Origin: a virus
Virus record (IMG/VR): IMGVR_UViG_3300025430_000015
Span: 1 to 64,000 of that record
Strand: one strand, 5' to 3'
DNA length: 64,000 nucleotides
Shown piece after piece: positions 51,054 to 59,337 of this stretch; position 1 is the first letter of the stretch, and each line of letters begins with the position of its first letter. The position numbers and the translations under genes are program-made. The notes beneath the pieces are model-generated. The model had not been told where the DNA came from, made no database searches, and saw nothing but the letters and a program-made list of their open reading frames with translations.

Positions 51054-51876
51054 GGCACTAAAAAAAGGAATGGCTGCAGTACGTGAAAGCATCGAGCGTT
51101 CACAGAAGAGTAGTGGTCCTCGTACATACGAGACAACCAACTGGTTCTACTGGTCCGCTGGTGAGAGCAAAGCTCTTCGTTTTCTAACTGACTCAGCTGA
51201 TATTTATGTTGTACCTGTTCACGAGAATGTACCATCGCATGATGGTAAGAAGAAGACATTTGTATGCCGTGAAGCATTCGATGCTAAGTGCGAACTTTGT
51301 GCACGCGAAGTTGGCGCACCTGGTCGTTACCGTCGTGATGTAGGCTACGGTATAGCTATTCTGCGTGAAGAAGTGCGTGAAGACGGCAAGATTACCGGAT
51401 ACCGTGACGTTACTTCTGAGTACACTGAGACTGTTGATGGCAAGGTTGTTACTAAGAAGAAGCCATACGTGGGTATTGTATCCCAGGGTATGCGTAATTT
51501 CTGGAATCAGATTGCTGTTATCTCAGAGAAGTATGGTTCACTCCGTGACCGTGAAATTGAAATCATGCGTCAAGGTGCTGGAACCGATACTACATACATG
51601 GCATTCGCTCTACCTGAGAAGGAGATCGAAAACATGGATTCACGTTACGCTAAGTTCGTCCCTGATGTTGAGGCGTTCCTAAACCGTATCGGTAGCCAAG
51701 AGTACTACGATGCTCAGCTACACGGTGTTGTCAAGGAAAAGGAGACTGGTGATAAACCAGCTTCTACTCCAGTTGCTACAAGCGACGATGATGAGTACGG
51801 TGACGAAGAATACGTCGCAATTGAAGAGGAGACCACTGCTGAGCGACTCCGTCGAAAGATGGCTAACCAGCAGTAA
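51052..51876 (+). CDS. single-stranded DNA-binding protein (gp32-like)
   Basis: 274 residues. The core has YWSAGESKALRFLTD, VPVHENVP, and a Cys cluster FVCREAFDAKCELCARE that may bind zinc as in T4 gp32. The C-terminus is an acidic tail (SDDDEYGDEEYVAIEEE) that usually docks other replication proteins. Codons are more GC-rich than in neighbours, suggesting high expression. It has its own promoter and lies between primase and polymerase genes. Confidence 0.8.
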   Translation: MALKKGMAAVRESIERSQKSSGPRTYETTNWFYWSAGESKALRFLTDSADIYVVPVHENVPSHDGKKKTFVCREAFDAKCELCAREVGAPGRYRRDVGYGIAILREEVREDGKITGYRDVTSEYTETVDGKVVTKKKPYVGIVSQGMRNFWNQIAVISEKYGSLRDREIEIMRQGAGTDTTYMAFALPEKEIENMDSRYAKFVPDVEAFLNRIGSQEYYDAQLHGVVKEKETGDKPASTPVATSDDDEYGDEEYVAIEEETTAERLRRKMANQQ

Positions 51877-51884
51877 GGTTTGAT

Positions 51885-51935
51885 TACCTGGTAGGGTGGG
51901 GGCTAACCCGACACGGCTTACTACTCTACCAGGTA
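51885..51935 (+). ncRNA. long RNA hairpin after ssb
   Basis: TACCTGGTAGGGTGG (51885-51899) pairs with CTACTCTACCAGGTA (51921-51935): 15 pairs including two G-U. The 21-base loop contains GGGCTAACCC that can pair inside. It starts eight bases after the ssb stop. No T run follows, so it may stabilise the ssb message or block read-through rather than be a classic terminator. The TTGATT at 51880 overlaps its base. Confidence 0.55.
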
Positions 51936-52029
51936 TTCATTACACATGAAAAATTTTATTATTGATTTAGGTGACTACTTTCATATCAAAGAAGGCTTAC
52001 CAATATTCCTCAAACACGAAAGAGATGCT

Positions 52030-52320
52030 ATGCCATTTAATGCATTAGAAAACAAAGTAATTATTAAAGTCGCCGTTGTGGAAGAAAAAACCGAAAGCGG
52101 TCTATTCATTCCTGACACTGCCACTGCCATGCCAGAGACTGGTACCGTTGTATCTGTAGGCCCAGGTCGAACGGCTGCCAATGGTCAAACTATCCCAACT
52201 GGAATTAATGTAGGGGATACAGTATTGTTTGAACGACGCGCTGCACAAAAAGTAGAGATCGAGGAAGAAGAATATCTTGTGTTCCTTACGGATCACATCC
52301 TTGCTATTGTAGGAGAATAA
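52030..52320 (+). CDS. GroES-like co-chaperonin
   Basis: 96 residues from ATG 52030. The family-typical beginning is MPFNALENKVIIKV, then GLFIPDTA (mobile loop region), GTVVSVGPGRTAANGQTIPTGINVGDTVLFERRAAQKVEIEEEEYLVFLTDHILAIV. The open frame continues upstream to ATG 51946 (124 residues), but that start has no ribosome site and the extra 28 residues do not belong to the family. Like T4 gp31 it would act with host GroEL to fold phage proteins. No GroEL is present in the window. Confidence 0.8.
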   Translation: MPFNALENKVIIKVAVVEEKTESGLFIPDTATAMPETGTVVSVGPGRTAANGQTIPTGINVGDTVLFERRAAQKVEIEEEEYLVFLTDHILAIVGE

Positions 52321-52322
52321 CT

Positions 52323-52496
52323 ATGAAGTTGTTTCTTCAAATACTTGTACCTATTCTAGCTTACCTAGGTATTGGCGCCATGGGAGCTAAAAATAAAGAT
52401 GATTGGAAATACATTATCTTTTTACCATTCTACTTGGCTATATTTTTAGGAATCTTTTGCCTACTAGTTCTATTTCTCAAATGGTTGTATGCATGA
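52323..52496 (+). CDS. small two-helix membrane protein
   Basis: 57 residues. Two hydrophobic segments (FLQILVPILAYLGIGA and YIIFLPFYLAIFLGIFCLLVLFL) flank a short charged loop (KNKDDWK). Preceded by AGGAG. It could be holin-like or a membrane anchor; nothing distinguishes these. Confidence 0.65.
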   Translation: MKLFLQILVPILAYLGIGAMGAKNKDDWKYIIFLPFYLAIFLGIFCLLVLFLKWLYA

Positions 52497-52723
52497 ACAC
52501 TGAATGGTTTACCAATTATGATGGTAAACACATACACATAGTTGGTGCTAAACGGTTGCCACGTAAACGTAAAAAGTTAGTCACAATAATTTATCAATGT
52601 TTGCCAAACGATAAATCTAGGGAATATTTTGTAACTAGTCCCAAATATATTGATAGAGTAGAAAAACAATTAGTAGAAAAGAATAGCAATGACAGATCGG
52701 TTAGTACACTTACACACGCATAG
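52493..52723 (+). CDS. small basic protein of unknown function
   Basis: 76 residues from ATG 52493, which overlaps the preceding stop. Basic middle (GAKRLPRKRKKLVTIIYQ). It overlaps the polymerase start by 35 bases and is presumably co-translated. No family recognised. Confidence 0.55.
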   Translation: MNTEWFTNYDGKHIHIVGAKRLPRKRKKLVTIIYQCLPNDKSREYFVTSPKYIDRVEKQLVEKNSNDRSVSTLTHA

Positions 52724-55700
52724 TGAGCATAGTTTTTTAGATGGTCTTTCAACGATTGACCAGGTAGTGAACCGCGTTGTAGATCTTGGGCAAGAAGCTG
52801 TTGCTATCACTGATCATGGTGAATGCAGCGGTCACCTTCGTCTTCAAAAAGCAGCTGACAAAGCTGGCATCAAACCTATCTTTGGTATGGAAGGTTATTT
52901 CACCGAAGATCGTTTTGAGAAGAGTGGTCGAAAAGGTGAAAACTATGACCACATGACTATTGTTGCTATGAATAACAAGGGACTCGAGAACCTTTGGGCA
53001 TTGAGTAGCCTTGCTTATATTGAAGGTAGTTACTACACTAATGCACGTTTTGACTGGGAATTGTTAGAGCGTTACAACGAAGGTCTCATTGTTACTGGTG
53101 GTTGCATGGGTGGTTGCATTGGTAAACACCTTAAAGATGGTGAGAACCATGAGAAGGCTATTGAACGCATTGCTAGATACCAAGCTATTTTCGGTGACCG
53201 TTTCCATCTAGAATTGCATACTTATCTTGACCCTGAAAGCAATGAATGGAATCTTCGTGTTGCTGAAGCAGCATTAGACTACAGCGTTCCTCTTTTATCT
53301 GTTAGTGATTCTCACTACGCTGAGCCTGAGCAATGGTTTGCTCATGAACTCATGACTGCGGTGCAGATGGGTAAAACCATTCATGATCCTTCACGTTTTT
53401 CTTATGGGCCTAATCAACTATGTATTTTTTCTGAGGAAGACACTCGCAGCAGGCTTAGCTATCTTCCTGAATCAATTGTTGACCAAGCTATCAATCGTAC
53501 TAATGAAGTTGCACAGATGTGTGACGCACGTATTCCTGGCTCACGTAAAATGCCAGTATTTTATTCATCACCTGCTATGGACGAGCGTAAGTTTCGTGAG
53601 ACTGTAGAAGAAGGATTCAACCGTAAGATTGTTGGTCATGTAGCAGAAGATATGCTACAGACATACCGTGATCGTCTTGATTTTGAGATCGATGTTATTG
53701 TTACTCGTGGTTTTCCTGGGTACTTCTTGACCGTTCAAGAAATTATTAATTGGAGTAAAGAAAATGAATTCTTGGTTGGTCCTAGCCGTGGCTCTGTGGG
53801 AGGTAGTCTTCTTGCTTATTGTATGGATATCACAACGGTAGACCCTATTCCTGCAAACCTTATCTTTGAACGTTTTCTAAATCCTGAGCGTGTGAGTATG
53901 CCCGATATTGATATTGACATGCCTAAGAATGAACGATACCTTGTTCGACAGCACTTAGAAGAGCGTTACGGTAAACATAACATTGCAAGCATTGGCACTT
54001 TGAATACTCTTGGGCCAAAGCAATCTTTGCGTGATATCTGTCGCGGCCTTGGTATTGACAAAGATGATACACAAAAGATGATCGATATCATTGATGATGA
54101 CTGGAATATTAAAAACCGTGGAGCTACGTGGGAAGACGTAGAAAAACAATACGCTAAAGAGTATGCACCTTATATTATTAAATATCCAAAGCTATTTGAG
54201 AACTTACCTGAGTTTGTTAATCACATCCGGCATACTAGTGCACACGCTGCAGGTATTGTAATCAGTAAAGAATCTCTTCTAGGGGTTATGCCACTGCGTT
54301 ATAGCCCACAGAATGATGATATCCGTACACAGTTTGACATGAATGAGATAGATGAGTTGGGTTTTGTAAAGATTGACTTGCTCGGTCTACGCACTCTCAG
54401 CACACTAATGGTTGCGCTAGATCTTATCAAACGTAATAATGGTGGAACATTGCCTTTCAAGCATTTCTACGAATGGGACCATGACTGGGAAACCTATTAC
54501 GATGACCCAGCAGTATGGGATGCTATTTGCACAGGCCACAACATTGGTTTATTCCAGATTGAAACAGGTCAGCTACGCTCTTTGGTAAAACGTTTTCAAC
54601 CACGCAGTATTGAAGACCTTTGTACAATGATTGCTATTTATCGTCCTGGCATTACTCGTTCTGTGGATAGCGAGACTGGTTTAAATCTACTTGAAATGTA
54701 TATGCAAAAGCGTGAAGGCAAGCGTCCTGTCAAATACAAGCACCCAATGTTAGAGAAGATCCTTGGGGTGTCATACGGTTCATTCGTATACCAGGAACAG
54801 ATTATGGAAACTTGCCACATCCTTGCTGGTTATACCATTCCAGAAACTGACCGTGTTCGCAAGGCTGTTTCTAAGTCTAACTATGAAGACATGAAAGATG
54901 AAGCTGAGATCTTTGTACAAAAATGCATAGACAATGGTATTGATAAAAAGACTGCAGAATCTATCTTTGATGACATGCGTGCATTTGGTATGTATGGTTT
55001 TAACAAGAGCCACGGTTACGGATACTCTATGCTATCTTACTGGACTGCTTGGGTTAAGTATTACTACCCACGTGAGTTTATGACTGCTCTATTCCGTACT
55101 AACCCATCTGACAGTGTTACCTACACTCGTGAAGCACGACGCATGGGCATCCAGGTTCTTGGGCCTGACATCAACGAAAGTGAAGGAAACTTTACACTCA
55201 CATCATCTGGTATTATCCGTTATGGACTTAGTAGTGTTAAATATGTTGCTAATGCTGCAGCGGAGTTACAGAAACTTGGTCCGTACAAAGACATGGAGGA
55301 TTTCCTTGCCCGTGTACCTACCAGAAAAGTAAACAAACGTGCTGTTATGTCTATGATTAAGTGTGGCGTATTTGATAGCGTTTGTGGTGATACTAAGCAG
55401 GCATTATATGAGTACTGCAAAACAAGGAAAGAGTTTAGGAAATTAGATGATAGTTGCAACGTTGACTGTACTTATTGTGCTGGTCGTTTTACTTTATTTG
55501 AGTGCTTCGCAGAGAACCAGGAATATATCACGCTACGGGGGCAACACGAGCAGGAGCTATTGGGAACTATGGTTAGTATTGATCCTCTTGCTGCTTATAT
55601 TGATGTAATCGAAGAGGAGCAGACTTATCCAGGAGAGAAACGTATGTTCCAGGGTGAGAAAGCTATGCTAGGTGGCATGGTTACTCAGATTAAACCATTG

Positions 55701-55979
55701 ATTACTAAAAAGGGTAAGAACCCTGGTGCTGAGATGTGCCAATTATGGATTGAATTACCGATTAATAATTTTGATGAGGATGGTTTGCTTGAAGAGGAAG
55801 ATGAAGAAAGCTCTACGAAAGATGAAAGCGTTCAAATCGTGGCCTTCCCAACAACGTACGCAAGAGTCAAAAAAGATCTTGAGATCGGCACGCCGGTTTT
55901 GGTGGAAGTAGAAAAACTACAAGATGGGTTGAGCCTAAGAAGTTTATTTCGACTTGACTTATTAAAACCGGCAGTGTAA
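52689..55979 (+). CDS. DNA polymerase III alpha subunit-like (DnaE) replicative polymerase
   Basis: 1096 residues of the C-family. The N-terminal PHP domain has HLHTHSEHSFLDG and AITDHGECSG with its metal ligands. The palm contains GPSRGSVGGSLLAYCMDIT and PDIDIDMP (catalytic Asp triad region), then YGKHNIASIGT and IRHTSAHAAGIVIS. FNKSHGYGYSMLSYWTAWVKYYYP and a helix-hairpin-helix and OB segment complete the core. It resembles bacterial DnaE, somewhat shorter in the C-terminus. The intact PHP ligands suggest its own proofreading. The central replication enzyme of the phage. Confidence 0.9.
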   Translation: MTDRLVHLHTHSEHSFLDGLSTIDQVVNRVVDLGQEAVAITDHGECSGHLRLQKAADKAGIKPIFGMEGYFTEDRFEKSGRKGENYDHMTIVAMNNKGLENLWALSSLAYIEGSYYTNARFDWELLERYNEGLIVTGGCMGGCIGKHLKDGENHEKAIERIARYQAIFGDRFHLELHTYLDPESNEWNLRVAEAALDYSVPLLSVSDSHYAEPEQWFAHELMTAVQMGKTIHDPSRFSYGPNQLCIFSEEDTRSRLSYLPESIVDQAINRTNEVAQMCDARIPGSRKMPVFYSSPAMDERKFRETVEEGFNRKIVGHVAEDMLQTYRDRLDFEIDVIVTRGFPGYFLTVQEIINWSKENEFLVGPSRGSVGGSLLAYCMDITTVDPIPANLIFERFLNPERVSMPDIDIDMPKNERYLVRQHLEERYGKHNIASIGTLNTLGPKQSLRDICRGLGIDKDDTQKMIDIIDDDWNIKNRGATWEDVEKQYAKEYAPYIIKYPKLFENLPEFVNHIRHTSAHAAGIVISKESLLGVMPLRYSPQNDDIRTQFDMNEIDELGFVKIDLLGLRTLSTLMVALDLIKRNNGGTLPFKHFYEWDHDWETYYDDPAVWDAICTGHNIGLFQIETGQLRSLVKRFQPRSIEDLCTMIAIYRPGITRSVDSETGLNLLEMYMQKREGKRPVKYKHPMLEKILGVSYGSFVYQEQIMETCHILAGYTIPETDRVRKAVSKSNYEDMKDEAEIFVQKCIDNGIDKKTAESIFDDMRAFGMYGFNKSHGYGYSMLSYWTAWVKYYYPREFMTALFRTNPSDSVTYTREARRMGIQVLGPDINESEGNFTLTSSGIIRYGLSSVKYVANAAAELQKLGPYKDMEDFLARVPTRKVNKRAVMSMIKCGVFDSVCGDTKQALYEYCKTRKEFRKLDDSCNVDCTYCAGRFTLFECFAENQEYITLRGQHEQELLGTMVSIDPLAAYIDVIEEEQTYPGEKRMFQGEKAMLGGMVTQIKPLITKKGKNPGAEMCQLWIELPINNFDEDGLLEEEDEESSTKDESVQIVAFPTTYARVKKDLEIGTPVLVEVEKLQDGLSLRSLFRLDLLKPAV

Positions 55980-56006
55980 TCTGATAACAGTAAGAAAGGA
56001 AAATAT

Positions 56007-56141
56007 ATGTCAAAACTATCAGTGTGGCGTTGCCCTAAATGCAAGCAAGAGATACAAGCTCTTGCAACTGAGGTAACACACAAATGCCCAAGCAACAAAA
56101 ATCTTCTTGTTCAATGGGAAAGTGCAGGCAAAGATGAATGA
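56007..56141 (+). CDS. zinc-ribbon miniprotein
   Basis: 44 residues: WRCPKCKQEI and HKCPSNKNLL give a C-x2-C plus H/C pair. Preceded by AAGGAAA. Small metal-binding protein of unknown role, coupled to the next gene by an 8-base overlap. Confidence 0.65.
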   Translation: MSKLSVWRCPKCKQEIQALATEVTHKCPSNKNLLVQWESAGKDE

Positions 56142-56301
56142 GATAATCATCAATGCTAATCTTAAATTGAGTCCAATAGCTTTAATCCGTTATGGTAAAG
56201 CTCTTAGAAAGTCAGGTTTAACGCCTGATGACTTTATTTTGCAAGCAGTAGCTACTATGATTTACGAGACTTTAGGAGAAGATGAGTATGAAGTACAATG
56301 A
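56134..56301 (+). CDS. small helical protein of unknown function
   Basis: 55 residues from ATG 56134. NANLKLSPIALIRYGKALRKSGLTPDDFILQAV is helix-rich. It overlaps the following gene by 14 bases. No family recognised. Confidence 0.55.
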   Translation: MNEIIINANLKLSPIALIRYGKALRKSGLTPDDFILQAVATMIYETLGEDEYEVQ

Positions 56302-56584
56302 GTTAGAACACAGCCATATTAGCCTCCGTACACATGAGGATGGCGAATGTTTAGGTGATGTATGCACTATCCATATGCGTAGTGATCACCATATGCGTGG
56401 CTTCCCACAATTTTATCGATTCGATCGTGGGATTATGGAACGCAAATGCACTCATGGAATTGGTCACCCAGACCCAGATGATATTAATATTATCAATGGT
56501 GCTGACGATGGTGCACATGCTTGTGATGGTTGTTGCCTAAGATTTGCAACTGAAGAAGAATACAAAAGTGCTAAGGTAAAGTAA
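56288..56584 (+). CDS. Cys/His-rich protein of unknown function
   Basis: 98 residues from ATG 56288 (best spaced to GGAG; ATG 56282 is also in frame). Many Cys and His: CLGDVCTIHMRSDHHMRG, RKCTHGIGHPDP, HACDGCCLRF. Likely zinc-binding. It ends with a one-base overlap to the next gene. Confidence 0.6.
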   Translation: MKYNELEHSHISLRTHEDGECLGDVCTIHMRSDHHMRGFPQFYRFDRGIMERKCTHGIGHPDPDDINIINGADDGAHACDGCCLRFATEEEYKSAKVK

Positions 56585-57006
56585 TGCAAACATTTTTACC
56601 ATACGAAAGTTTTACTAAATCTGCTTCTGTGCTTGACCGTCAACGTTTAGGGAAACAACGTGTAGAAAATCTACAAGTAATCAAAGCATTAATTACTCCT
56701 GGATATGGTTGGCAAAATCATCCAGCAGTAAAGATGTGGCGTGGTCACGAATACACACTTCTTAAATACCAAGAAGCTATCTGCAATGAATGGACTGGTC
56801 GTGGCTACAAAGATACATGCCTTGAAAAATCCATAGATTTACTTGCTGGTTATCCTATTGGCATAACCAAACCAGAATGGTTAGGTGACGTAGAGTTTCA
56901 TGAATCTCACCAAAGCAATCTTTTACGTAAATTCCCAGAACACTATTCACAATATTTTACAAATGTACCAGATAATCTTGAATACGTCTGGCCAATAGGA
57001 GCATAA
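56584..57006 (+). CDS. MSMEG_6728-family protein (pyrimidine-dimer glycosylase-like)
   Basis: 140 residues. MQTFLPYESFTKSASVLDRQRLGKQRVENLQVIKAL followed by GYGWQNHPAVKMWRGHEYTLLKYQEAICNEW is the pattern of the actinobacterial MSMEG_6728 family, distantly related to T4 endonuclease V-type DNA glycosylases. It may repair UV damage. Another indication of an actinobacterial host range. Confidence 0.75.
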   Translation: MQTFLPYESFTKSASVLDRQRLGKQRVENLQVIKALITPGYGWQNHPAVKMWRGHEYTLLKYQEAICNEWTGRGYKDTCLEKSIDLLAGYPIGITKPEWLGDVEFHESHQSNLLRKFPEHYSQYFTNVPDNLEYVWPIGA

Positions 57007-57179
57007 TGAGTTACAACAGTAGAGAACGATACCACCAAATGATGCGTCGCAAAGAACGAGAAACTCAGCTATACATGGAAATGCATCCACCAAAGAATAA
57101 TATGAGTGCAACTGAAGCGATGAGTCGTATTGTATTCCCAGAATATTACGAAAAGGAAGATGATGCAAATAACAATTGA
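57006..57179 (+). CDS. small charged protein
   Basis: 57 residues, ATG overlapping the preceding TAA. Rich in Arg, Glu, Met and Tyr (SYNSRERYHQMMRRKERETQLYMEM), mostly helical. No family recognised. Confidence 0.55.
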   Translation: MSYNSRERYHQMMRRKERETQLYMEMHPPKNNMSATEAMSRIVFPEYYEKEDDANNN

Positions 57180-57282
57180 TATTGATCAACGTACATATAA
57201 CCACTTGAAATCAATGGCAGAAATTGATAGAATGACCGTTGAAGAATTTATTCAAGAACTTGTAGAGGAAAACTATGGCTAA
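57163..57282 (+). CDS. ribbon-helix-helix miniprotein
   Basis: 39 residues: strand MQITIDID, then two helices (QRTYNHLKSMAEID and TVEEFIQELVEE), the arrangement of Arc/CopG-type DNA-binding dimers. It overlaps its upstream neighbour by 17 bases and the recA start by eight, so it may regulate this group. Confidence 0.6.
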   Translation: MQITIDIDQRTYNHLKSMAEIDRMTVEEFIQELVEENYG

Positions 57283-58069
57283 AGATGCTATTGAATCATT
57301 AATTAAAGAACTTAATAAGTTCACTCCTGAAGGTAGCACTAAGCCCATTGCTTTCCGTGGTAATAACATTGAGCGCATTAATGCTATCCCTACATTCACT
57401 CCAGCATTGTCTTACTTGCTTGCAGTTGGTGGATGGCCAGAAGGTAAACTAATCGAGTTCTTTGGCAAGGAACACTCAGGTAAAAGTTCATTCGCTTTGA
57501 TGGCATTGAAAGATTGCTATGACTACTACAAGGGTGAGAAGCTTGTTGCTTATGTAGACCTAGAACACCGTTTTAATCCTGAATGGGCTGAGAAGCTTGG
57601 GCTAAAGGTAGACGAAAGCCTTATCGTTGTGCAACCACCAGATGCTGAAACAGGAACTGACATGATGGTTAGCCTAATTAAGTCAAAAGAAGTTTGTGCA
57701 ATCGTATGGGATTCGACTGGTGCTGCAGCTACAAAACATAGCATGCAACAACTTACTGATAAAAATGATCGCATGGGTGGCAACGCTGCAGTGATGAAAC
57801 GCAACGTCCAAACTGTTGCTCCATTAGCTAACCTTTATGGTGTGACTTGTTTCTACCTTAACCAACTTCGTGCAGACATGGATGGATACAACCGACCTAT
57901 GACTCCAGGTGGCCACGCAGTAAAACACGCTATGTCAGTACGTATATATTTACGCCCTGGTAGTGACAAATACTTTGACAAAATCAATGGTGAGAATGTA
58001 CAAGTTGGTTTCCCTGTTGTTATGAAGACAATGGTGAGAATGTACAAGTTGGTTTCCCTGTTGTTATGA
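57275..58069 (+). CDS. RecA-like recombinase, N-terminal part (frame broken)
   Basis: Core RecA ATPase: EFFGKEHSGKSSFAL (Walker A GKEHSGKS, residues 64-71), VAYVDLEHRFNPEWAEKLG, CAIVWDSTGAA (Walker B) and VTCFYLNQLRADMDGYNRPMTPGGHAVKHAMSVRI (loop L2 region). The frame is derailed after VQVGFPVVMKT by a 44-base duplication and ends at 58069 with an unrelated tail. Without one copy the gene runs to 58428 as a 369-residue protein, a normal RecA length. It would drive recombination-dependent replication and repair. Confidence 0.85.
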   Translation: MAKDAIESLIKELNKFTPEGSTKPIAFRGNNIERINAIPTFTPALSYLLAVGGWPEGKLIEFFGKEHSGKSSFALMALKDCYDYYKGEKLVAYVDLEHRFNPEWAEKLGLKVDESLIVVQPPDAETGTDMMVSLIKSKEVCAIVWDSTGAAATKHSMQQLTDKNDRMGGNAAVMKRNVQTVAPLANLYGVTCFYLNQLRADMDGYNRPMTPGGHAVKHAMSVRIYLRPGSDKYFDKINGENVQVGFPVVMKTMVRMYKLVSLLL

Positions 58070-58074
58070 AGACA
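57985..58074 (+). repeat. 44-base tandem duplication in the recA-like gene
   Basis: 57985-58028 is repeated at 58029-58072 with two further matching bases. The period of 44 shifts the frame. The duplicated block encodes NGENVQVGFPVVMKT. Confidence 0.95.
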
Positions 58075-58428
58075 GTAAAAAATAGTTACGGTCCTCCATT
58101 CCGTGAAGGTTGGACTGATTTCTATAATCAGCCAAATGTATTTCTAGATCACCCAGGTGTTGACACTAAACGTGATCTTGCTCGTATGGGTATCCTTTTA
58201 GGTGTAGCACAACGTGCCGGTGCATGGTTTTCTTGGAAAGATATCAAGGCACAGGGTCGTGACTCATTTTTTGATCAGATTTGGGAAAGTGGACGTGGTG
58301 CAGAGTTTGAAGCAGAAATCGTTGCTGCTATCAAAAAGGGTTCAAGTTTTGCTGAGGTAGAACAAGATGAATTCTTTGGTCGACCTTTGACCGTAGACAG
58401 CGATGACGTTAACGATCCGGACGTGTGA
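58066..58428 (+). CDS. RecA-like recombinase, C-terminal part
   Basis: Continuation of RecA after the duplication: VKNSYGPPFREGWTDFYNQ corresponds to the RecA KNK-x-APPF-x-A-x-F-I segment, followed by a C-terminal domain (DTKRDLARMGILLGVAQRAGAWFSW) and an acidic tail (DSDDVNDPDV). The ATG at 58066 is an internal Met in the restored protein, not a true start. Confidence 0.8.
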   Translation: MKTVKNSYGPPFREGWTDFYNQPNVFLDHPGVDTKRDLARMGILLGVAQRAGAWFSWKDIKAQGRDSFFDQIWESGRGAEFEAEIVAAIKKGSSFAEVEQDEFFGRPLTVDSDDVNDPDV

Positions 58429-58607
58429 TGATGACTGAAGAATACGAAGAAGAACAAGGTGTATCTATTGAGATTGATCCAGAAGGTTGGCCAGAAGATC
58501 TGGCTGGTATTCTAATCAATGGCAAAGCTTTCTATATTGTTGATGGAGTAGTAACGATTACAGGCGATCCTATTTGGAAGTTTGGGGTTATTGCCGATGA
58601 CGATTAA
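58428..58607 (+). CDS. small acidic protein
   Basis: 59 residues starting one base from the recA stop overlap. Acidic N-terminus (EEYEEEQG) and a short beta domain (GILINGKAFYIVDGVVTITGDPIWKFGVI). No family recognised. Confidence 0.6.
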   Translation: MMTEEYEEEQGVSIEIDPEGWPEDLAGILINGKAFYIVDGVVTITGDPIWKFGVIADDD

Positions 58608-58710
58608 ACATTTTTGCCATAAATGCAATTTATATTTTTATCGTGCTGTAGACTTTATACTCCATAGACAAGAGCATATGAAAGAAGAACAAAATGAAAT
58701 TGCGAAATGA
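58597..58710 (+). CDS. C2H2 zinc-finger miniprotein
   Basis: 37 residues: FCHKCNLYFYRAVDFILHRQEH fits C-x2-C-x12-H-x3-H, the classical zinc-finger spacing, including hydrophobic positions in the finger. Such fingers are uncommon in phages. It overlaps the previous gene by 11 bases and the next by 17. Confidence 0.6.
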   Translation: MTIKHFCHKCNLYFYRAVDFILHRQEHMKEEQNEIAK

Positions 58711-58837
58711 AAAATCGTTTACCTATACCGATGAAAGCTTTCACATTGAAGCTACCGGTATTTCTTCAAAAGACTTTTTTAGAATTGTTAATGAATTAAA
58801 GAATAACCACGTCGAGGATGAAGAGAATGACAACTGA
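58694..58837 (+). CDS. small protein of unknown function
   Basis: 47 residues (KLRNEKSFTYTDESFHIEATG then a helix and an acidic end). ATG inside the previous gene. No family recognised. Confidence 0.5.
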   Translation: MKLRNEKSFTYTDESFHIEATGISSKDFFRIVNELKNNHVEDEENDN

Positions 58838-58997
58838 ATGGGAAACCGCTAAGTGTAAAAACTGCAGGCGTAAGCTTGGAGATGATCGAGAAATTATTAA
58901 GAGTGGTAGTGGTGTTTGGGTACACAATAACCCCATTAATTATGATCTTAAATGCCATCCGTTTCACCAATACGTAGCAGAACCATTGGAAGATTAA
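58827..58997 (+). CDS. zinc miniprotein, CxxC-WVH family member 2
   Basis: 56 residues: CKNCRRKLGDDRE, SGVWVHNNP, LKCHPFH. Probable zinc ligands are Cys, Cys, His and Cys. Shares layout with genes at 42666, 59324 and 59706. Preceded by GAAGAG. Confidence 0.7.
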   Translation: MTTEWETAKCKNCRRKLGDDREIIKSGSGVWVHNNPINYDLKCHPFHQYVAEPLED

Positions 58998-59013
58998 GAA
59001 GAGAGAAAAGATA

Positions 59014-59337
59014 ATGACAACTCCTAAGAAAGCACAAGATGTAACACCATTTGAACAAGTGGTTGCTGAGATTATGGCTATGCATACAAAGAAGCAGGCT
59101 GATTATGGTCGTGCAGATGTTGGCGACCCATTCGCTAACGTACGTGCTAGTGAAGATTTTGGGATACCGGGGTGGATAGGTGCTGTAGTTAGAGCTAACG
59201 ATAAAGTTAGGCGTCTACAAAAAGCTGCCCGTGGTGGTAAATTAGTTAATGAATCTATTGAAGATTCATTGCTTGATGCAGCTGTTTATTTTATGATTGC
59301 TCTTTGTTTGTTTAGGGAAGAAAATGGGAATAAATAA
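59014..59337 (+). CDS. nucleotide-modification-associated domain protein (DUF1599-like)
   Basis: 107 residues. EIMAMHTKKQADYGRADVGDPFANVRASEDFG is the family signature (K-x2-DYG...DPF-x-N), and VRANDKVRRL and EDSLLDAAVYFMIAL complete the helical core. Proteins of this type are associated with nucleotide pool or DNA-base modification in phages and resemble MazG-like folds. Exact reaction unknown. Confidence 0.75.
   Translation: MTTPKKAQDVTPFEQVVAEIMAMHTKKQADYGRADVGDPFANVRASEDFGIPGWIGAVVRANDKVRRLQKAARGGKLVNESIEDSLLDAAVYFMIALCLFREENGNK

Noticed and set aside
51880-51908. Sixth promoter of the TTGATT type after ssb
   Set aside because: TTGATT is present, but the -10 position reads TAACCC without a TG extension, and the region is occupied by the long hairpin.
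58066-58428. Independent small gene after RecA
   Set aside because: It begins inside the duplicated block and continues the RecA C-terminal domain. The ATG is an internal Met of the restored protein.
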